This document shows, piece by piece, positions 16,661 to 21,180 of a stretch of DNA of 27,627 bases (the stretch's first letter is position 1; the number at the start of each line of letters is the position of its first letter). The translations under genes and the position numbers were made by a program. The DNA is from Verrucomicrobiota bacterium (GTDB lineage: Bacteria; Verrucomicrobiota; Verrucomicrobiia; Opitutales; Opitutaceae). The DNA is taken from assembly GCA_023446735.1 (NCBI GenBank), contig JAEXPQ010000221.1, forward strand, positions 1-27,627, read 5' to 3'. Under the pieces are notes generated by a model, which ran no database searches, was not told where the DNA came from, and was given only the letters and a program-made list of their open reading frames with translations.

Positions 16661-16728
16661 GGTGGGTCGGGCTTCACGCCCGACATGCCGCCACCGCCCA
16701 AACTGGCGGGCATAGAGCCCGCCCCACC
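16661..16728. repeat. Inverted pair of 24-nt REP-like elements (REPIN-like)
   Basis: Two 24-base units face each other: 16661-16684 on plus and 16705-16728 on minus. They match at 19 of 24 positions. Each starts GGTGGG, contains the GTGG head (16662-16665; 16727-16724) and a 7-bp hairpin with a 5-base loop. The differing stem position is compensated: T16667-A16683 in the left copy is C16722-G16706 in the right copy. This supports selection on hairpin structure or derivation from a structured mobile unit. Confidence 0.75.
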
Positions 16729-16783
16729 ACCAAACTACTGGCCCTTCGCTCCATCGCCCGCGGAGCACCGCTTCCGCCACCTG

Positions 16784-16864
16784 GCATTTTGCACTTGGTA
16801 CTTGCTACTTCGTCGCCCAGCGCCCTCCGCTCAATCGCAACTCTGCAATCCGAAATCGAAAATC
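16784..16864. repeat. In-phase heptamer runs before the third transglutaminase
   Basis: Heptamers of the type GNACTTN (GCACTTG, GTACTTG; 16791-16811) are followed in the same 7-base phase by NNNAATC units (16830-16864; for example CGAAATC, GAAAATC). The run ends nine bases before the transglutaminase ATG. The NNNAATC units are the reverse-complement type of those at 16592-16619. Confidence 0.65.
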
Positions 16865-16872
16865 CACCGCGC

Positions 16873-17781
16873 ATGCCCGACTCGACACCTTTGCCCGCTG
16901 CCGAGCCCAGCGCCGAGCCCGCCGCCCTCGCCGGCCAGCGCATCCGCGTGCGCCATCTCACCCGTTTCCGCTACCACGGGCCGGTCACCGACAGCTTCAA
17001 CGAGGTCCGCCTCCGCCCGCTCAGCGACGCCGCCCAGACCTGCACCTCGTTCGAGCTCCACCTCGACCCGGAGGCGAACATCCGCGAGTACGACGACTTC
17101 CACCGGAACCGCGTCCACTACTTCGATCTCGTCGCCGCCCACGACCGGCTCGACATCGAGGCGCTCTCCGTCGTCGAGACCCGCCCCGACACCCGCCCGC
17201 TCCCCCTCGCGCCCTTCGCGCCCGCGCTGCTCGACGCCCCCTCGACCGGCGTCGAGCACTTCGATTTCCTCGCCGACTCCAGCTACGTGCCGCTCGCCGT
17301 GACGCTGCGCCACGAGGTGAAACAACTTCTTGGCGACACGGTGCACGACCTCTGGGCCGATGCCGTGCGCCTCGGCGAACACGTGCACGACATCCTCACC
17401 TACTCGCCCAACGCCACCAAGGTGAACACCCGAGTGGTCGACGTGCTCGAGTCGCGCCGCGGCGTCTGCCAGGACTACGCCCACCTCATGCTCGGCCTCT
17501 GCCGCAGCGCCGGCATCCCTGCGCGCTACGTGAGCGGCTACTTTCTCAACCCCCATCGCCGGCCCGACGACATCGAGGCCTCGCACGCCTGGGTGGAGAT
17601 CCTGCTCCCCGGCTACGGCTGGCGCGGCTACGACCCCACGCACCGGCGCCTGCCCGGCACCAACTACGTGAAGCTCGCCATCGGCCGCGACTACGGGGAC
17701 ATCCGCCCCGTCGGCGGCACCTTCCGCGGCCTCGGCACCCGCGAGATGACCGTCGAGGTCCAAGTGCGCCCGGCGGAGTGA
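16873..17781 (+). CDS. Transglutaminase-like cysteine protein (plus-strand arm)
   Basis: A 302-residue cytoplasmic protein with the bacterial transglutaminase N-terminal region (IRVRHLTRFRYHGPV) and a catalytic core. The triad is C199 in SRRGVCQDYAH, H239 in EASHAWVEI and D254 in RGYDPTHRR. Codons upstream of ATG 16873 are open to 16609 but consist of repeat sequence, so the downstream ATG is chosen. It closes the plus-strand operon (ATP-grasp, alpha-E, transglutaminase). It resembles the minus-strand transglutaminase in motifs but differs in the N-terminal half, so the two are paralogues rather than a recent duplication. Predicted role: processing or transfer of the peptide made by the ATP-grasp partner. 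Confidence 0.92.
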   Translation: MPDSTPLPAAEPSAEPAALAGQRIRVRHLTRFRYHGPVTDSFNEVRLRPLSDAAQTCTSFELHLDPEANIREYDDFHRNRVHYFDLVAAHDRLDIEALSVVETRPDTRPLPLAPFAPALLDAPSTGVEHFDFLADSSYVPLAVTLRHEVKQLLGDTVHDLWADAVRLGEHVHDILTYSPNATKVNTRVVDVLESRRGVCQDYAHLMLGLCRSAGIPARYVSGYFLNPHRRPDDIEASHAWVEILLPGYGWRGYDPTHRRLPGTNYVKLAIGRDYGDIRPVGGTFRGLGTREMTVEVQVRPAE

Positions 17782-17783
17782 CT

Positions 17784-17806
17784 AGCCCGGGGAGGGAAGA
17801 CGGGCT
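17784..17806 (+). terminator. Weak hairpin after the plus-strand operon
   Basis: AGCCCG (17784-17789) pairs with CGGGCT (17801-17806) across an 11-base loop three bases after the transglutaminase stop, followed by TCTCCTC. The T-run is poor, so this is only a possible terminator in an 87-base convergent spacer. Confidence 0.25.
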
Positions 17807-17868
17807 TCTCCTCGATCCCCATGCACCGGCAGCTTCCGCCGGGCAGGCAACCCCGCACCGGGCCGCTG

Positions 17869-19350
17869 CTACGGCGTGCGCGCCGATGCCTGCAACGCCT
17901 CGGCCAACTCGCCGACGGAAAAGGGCTTCGGCAGGCTGTCGACCTCGCCCCACGACGTGGACCGCTTCCCGCGGGCGGAGAGCGTGGCGGAGATCAGCAG
18001 GATCGGCAGGCCGGGCGAAACCTGGCGCAGACAGGCGACGGTGCCCTCGTCGGAATCGATCTCGCACGAGTCGATCACCGCCGCGGCCAACACACCCGCC
18101 ATCTTCGCGGCGAGCGCGACGAGATCGGCATTGTCTCCAGGATACATCACGTTCAGCCCGTTCACCGCCGCGGCGTTCTCGATCAGGCGGCGCACGTCGG
18201 CGTCATCCTCCGAGACCAGCACCACGCGACGGGGCCCGCTCTCAACCGGCTCCAGGGCGGTCGCCGGCGCGACCGCGCGGGCCGGCAGCTCCAGCCGGAA
18301 ACACGCCCCGCGCCCGCCGCCGCCAGGCGATTCGAGCTCGAGCGCCCCGCCATGGGCCACGGCGATGCGTCGTGCAACCGAGAGCCCTAGGCCGCGCCCC
18401 CGGCCCTTCGTCGAGGCGTAGGGCTCGAAAAGGGTCGGCACGGCCGCCGGAGGCACCCCGCCGCCGTTGTCCTCGAAACGCACCTCCACCCGACCGGCGG
18501 CGAACCGCGACGAGACGCGGAGCTCGGGAACGGTCGCGCCCCCCATCGCCTCGGCGGCGTTCACGGCGAGATTGAGCACTACCTCGAAGATCTGCGCCTC
18601 GTTGCCCACGACCTCGCAGCCGCCCGGCGGCTCGTGGTGTTCGAGCAGCGCAAGGTTGCGCGGCACACCCTTGCGGTAACGAATCAGCGAGCACGCGCAG
18701 GCCACCAAAGGCAGCAACCGGAACGGCTCCGGCCGCGCCGGTCGACCCGTCGAGTAGTCGCGCAGCGTCCGCGTGAGCTGCGCCATCCGCCCGATCGATT
18801 CCTGGAGCATGGCGTTGCGCTCCTCGGAGCGAGTCTCGGCGGCGAGACCCATCACACCGGTGAGGATGTTGTTGAGGTCGTGCAACACGCCGTCGGCCAT
18901 GCGGCCGAGCGCCGCCATCCGGCGTTCGTCCTCCTCGCGCTTCTGCTTCTCCTCCAGCTCGGCCTCGGCCGTCTTGCGCGCGGTGACGTCGGTGCGCAGA
19001 GCGAGAAAATGGGTGATCAGGCCCTCCGACCGCAGCGGCGAGATCGTGGTCTCGACCCAATAGAGGTGACCGTCCTTCGCGCGGTTGCAGATTTCCCCCC
19101 GCCAGACCCGACCGCCCAGGATCGTCGCCCAGAGGTGTTTGTAGAACTCGGGCGGGTGGTGGCCGGACTTCAGCAAGCGATGGTTCTGCCCGAGCAGTTC
19201 GCCGCGGGCGAAACCGGAGATCTCGCAGAAACGATCGTTGGCATGGACGATCACGCCTTTCCGGTCGGTGATCGCGATGATGCTTTCCTGGTCCACGAGG
19301 GAGTGGACCATCCCTTCGATTTCGAGAGGTAGAAAGGGCGTGGAGGACAC
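17869..19350 (-). CDS. PAS-domain hybrid sensor histidine kinase
   Basis: A 493-residue soluble kinase starting at GTG 19350. PAS domain ~14-125 (IAITDRKGVIVHANDRFCEI; a PAC-like end with HFLALRTDVTARKTAE); coiled-coil linker ~126-150; a dimerisation box with H157 in VLHDLNNIL, the HD-N-N form found in NtrB-like kinases; and an ATPase domain with N-box NLAVNAAEAM, G1 DNGGGV (~294-299) and G2 GRGRGLGLS. A C-terminal receiver domain (~375-490) has acidic residues EDD at 381-383, a likely phospho-acceptor D427 (VIDS) and K475 (LPKPF). No membrane segment is seen, so it senses a cytoplasmic signal. No response regulator lies nearby. It converges on the transglutaminase operon and has its own promoter, so a link to that system is not shown. 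Confidence 0.9.
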   Translation of the reverse strand: MSSTPFLPLEIEGMVHSLVDQESIIAITDRKGVIVHANDRFCEISGFARGELLGQNHRLLKSGHHPPEFYKHLWATILGGRVWRGEICNRAKDGHLYWVETTISPLRSEGLITHFLALRTDVTARKTAEAELEEKQKREEDERRMAALGRMADGVLHDLNNILTGVMGLAAETRSEERNAMLQESIGRMAQLTRTLRDYSTGRPARPEPFRLLPLVACACSLIRYRKGVPRNLALLEHHEPPGGCEVVGNEAQIFEVVLNLAVNAAEAMGGATVPELRVSSRFAAGRVEVRFEDNGGGVPPAAVPTLFEPYASTKGRGRGLGLSVARRIAVAHGGALELESPGGGGRGACFRLELPARAVAPATALEPVESGPRRVVLVSEDDADVRRLIENAAAVNGLNVMYPGDNADLVALAAKMAGVLAAAVIDSCEIDSDEGTVACLRQVSPGLPILLISATLSARGKRSTSWGEVDSLPKPFSVGELAEALQASARTP

Positions 19351-19367
19351 GGTGGGGACGAGTTTCG

Positions 19368-19398
19368 ATTAGACTATTTTCTAGCCACTGTAAGTCAA
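19368..19398 (-). promoter_or_regulatory. Probable sigma-70-type promoter of the kinase gene
   Basis: On the minus strand TTGACT (19398-19393) is followed after 16 bases by TAGTCT (19376-19371), or after 19 bases by TCTAAT (19373-19368). This lies in the most AT-rich stretch nearby and 17-20 bases before the GTG start, implying a very short leader. The layout resembles the candidate promoter of the kamA gene. Confidence 0.45.
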
Positions 19399-19484
19399 AG
19401 TGATTGCTGCGAAACCTCCTCGTCCGCGGAATTCCCGCGCCAACGCCGACCGCGCGCGCTCCGCGCGGGGGCCGGCCAGCCCGC

Positions 19485-19503
19485 GCAACGAACGCCTCGT
19501 TGC
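19485..19503 (-). terminator. Hairpin directly after recO
   Basis: GCAACGA (19485-19491) and TCGTTGC (19497-19503) form a perfect 7-bp stem with a 5-base loop, starting at the base after the recO stop codon. No T-run follows on the minus strand, so it may end transcription only with Rho or may protect the mRNA 3' end. Confidence 0.35.
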
Positions 19504-20118
19504 CTACTCGATCGTGAGTTCGGCCTGCCCGCGCAGATACCGTCGCAGGCTCTCCAGCAACCGCGCCACCGAATCGGGATCGATCGCCCCGAGCGCGACC
19601 AGCGGCTCGTTGAGCACGCGCCGCGCGTTCTCGCGATCGCTCCCCCGCAGCCCCGCGGCCCAATCCTCTTTCACCGGATACCCTTCGTCGCGGGCGAAGG
19701 TGTAGAGCGCCTTGAGCGCCACGGCGTCGGGCCGCCGGCCGTCGCTCCACGCCTGCAACGCCGTGCCCAGTAGCGCCAGCACCGCGCCGCGGCTTTCCTC
19801 GTGCACCTGGTTGCGCACGAGCAACGTGGCGAAGGCCGAGGCCTCCCTCAGCGCCGCGAAACTCAGCCCGATCCCGGCGAACCGTCGCAGCACCCGCACC
19901 TCGCCGAAGAACCACGTGCGCCCCTGGTTCGAGCTCGTGAGCGTCGCGCCGACCTCGTCAAAGAGATCCAACGACACCGCCGGCTGCCGCGAGGAGAGGC
20001 GCTGGAAACACAACAACTGCCCGTGGTCGGCGGCGAAGAGCAGCACCTGTTGGTGCCGGTCCTCGGGCGGCGGCTTCAGCAGAACGAAGCCCGTGGTCTG
20101 CAGGCTCTGCGCCGCCAT
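19504..20118 (-). CDS. recO: Probable DNA repair protein RecO
   Basis: A 204-residue protein whose N-terminal ~75 residues fit the RecO OB-fold: TTGFVLLKPPPEDRHQQVLLF, then ADHGQLLCFQR, as in family members that begin 'teGiVL..r..gE.d.l..lfT..hGkl'. The C-terminal part is helical with FARDEGYPVKEDW and LNEPLVALG. RecO loads RecA on SSB-coated DNA in gap repair. The zinc-finger cysteines found in many RecO proteins are absent and the protein is short for the family (~230-250). It starts seven bases after the DUF502 stop, so the two are cotranscribed. The identification rests on pattern and size; remote homologues cannot be excluded. Confidence 0.6.
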   Translation of the reverse strand: MAAQSLQTTGFVLLKPPPEDRHQQVLLFAADHGQLLCFQRLSSRQPAVSLDLFDEVGATLTSSNQGRTWFFGEVRVLRRFAGIGLSFAALREASAFATLLVRNQVHEESRGAVLALLGTALQAWSDGRRPDAVALKALYTFARDEGYPVKEDWAAGLRGSDRENARRVLNEPLVALGAIDPDSVARLLESLRRYLRGQAELTIE

Positions 20119-20125
20119 GGCCTCC

Positions 20126-20818
20126 TCAACGGGGCTCCGCCACCGGTCCCGGTCCCTCGGGCTGCCGCACGGGCACCGCGGGCCCGCTCGGATCAGGCAA
20201 CACCGTGCCGCCCGAGATGATGAACTTCATGCCCTCGCGCACGCTCATCGTAAGCTCACGAACTTCGGCCCGCGGGATCAGCAGCAGGAAACCCGAGGTC
20301 GGATTGGGAGTAGTCGGGACGAAGACCGCCACCAGATCGCGCCCGGTCGCCGTGGATGCTTCGCCGCCGGAGTTGTTCGTCAGGAAGCCGATCGCATAGC
20401 TCGCGCCGCGTGGAAACTCGATCAGCACGACCTTTGAAAACGCCGCCCGGTTCTCGGCGCCGAAGGTCTGCACAATCTGCTTCACGGCATTGTAGAAGGC
20501 ACCCACCCCGGGGATGCCCTGGATGAAGCGCTCGCCCACCTCGCCGAAATAGCGCCCCAGCACCCACCGCGACACCAGCCCGAGCAGCGTGATGAACACG
20601 ATGACGATGGTGGTCGAAAGAATGTCCCACAGCAGCGCGAACTTCGGATCCCCAAGCCAGTCCGACGGAACCCAGAAGAAGAAGAAATTCCGGAAGGTCC
20701 CGCCCACCTGCGAGACCATCCACACGAACACGATGACCGTCACCGCGAGCGGCGAGAGCAGCATCAGCCCGGTGAAGAAGGCGGTACGAAGTCGGGCAAA
20801 GACGGTTTTTTCCGGCAT
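20126..20818 (-). CDS. DUF502 family membrane protein
   Basis: A 230-residue inner-membrane protein with two transmembrane segments (~14-36, LMLLSPLAVTVIVFVWMVS; ~62-85, IVIVFITLLGLVSRW) and the family hallmark IPGVGAFYNAVKQIVQ at ~102-117, followed by the FPRGASYAIGFLTN region. The C-terminal ~25 residues are Pro/Gly-rich. Function is unknown; the plant relatives (COV/LCV proteins) act in vascular patterning. ATG 20818 is chosen because the frame upstream runs through the hexamer repeat and encodes Arg/Ser-rich filler. It forms a tight pair with recO (7-base gap). Confidence 0.88.
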   Translation of the reverse strand: MPEKTVFARLRTAFFTGLMLLSPLAVTVIVFVWMVSQVGGTFRNFFFFWVPSDWLGDPKFALLWDILSTTIVIVFITLLGLVSRWVLGRYFGEVGERFIQGIPGVGAFYNAVKQIVQTFGAENRAAFSKVVLIEFPRGASYAIGFLTNNSGGEASTATGRDLVAVFVPTTPNPTSGFLLLIPRAEVRELTMSVREGMKFIISGGTVLPDPSGPAVPVRQPEGPGPVAEPR

Positions 20819-20879
20819 CGCCGCCGGAGCTTGTTGCCTCCAACTCCCCCCGCAAGTGGAGAACTTCCCCCTTTCCACA

Positions 20880-21034
20880 CTCGTTCTCTTCCTCCTGCTC
20901 CTACTCCCGCTCCTACTCCTGCTCGTGCTCCTGCTCCCGCTCCCGCTCGGTTCGGTTCGCCCCCCCCCCGTTCCAACCTTCAATCTACCCCGCGAACCGA
21001 GAACGAGTACGAGAATGAACACGAGTACGATCCT
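20880..21034. repeat. Hexamer repeats CTCNNN and NNNGAG forming a long imperfect hairpin
   Basis: The 362-base spacer between the divergent DUF502 and helicase genes (20819-21180) has no gene. It holds twelve in-phase CTCNNN hexamers at 20880-20951 and about six GAGNNN-type hexamers at 20999-21034 in the complementary orientation. The inner ends pair perfectly over nine bases (20946-20954 with 20993-21001). A run of ten C (20960-20969) sits in the loop. The pattern would encode Glu-Tyr/Glu-Asn repeats in one frame, but that frame is not a plausible gene. Confidence 0.75.
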
Positions 21035-21070
21035 GGAACGCCCCCACCGCACCCGCCGCAGGCGCTCCGA

Positions 21071-21112
21071 GTTCAAAGTTCCGCGTTCAAAGATCCCTGT
21101 TCAGTGTTCGTC
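21071..21112 (+). repeat. Six tandem GTTCNNN heptamers upstream of the helicase
   Basis: Six consecutive 7-base units in one phase, five starting GTTC (for example GTTCAAA, GTTCCGC) and one GATC. They lie 69 bases before the helicase ATG. The remaining bases 21113-21180 are C-rich without a clear promoter. Confidence 0.7.
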
Positions 21113-21180
21113 CACCCGCCCCAACCACCCGCCGCAACTCCGCCATCGCCAACCCAAAACCCGGGCGCCTTCATCGCGCC

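Noticed and set aside
20880..21034. Possible CRISPR array
   Set aside because: Units are 6 bases, degenerate and without spacers of 25-45 bases; no cas genes are nearby. The Cas4-like domain is fused to a helicase and does not indicate CRISPR.
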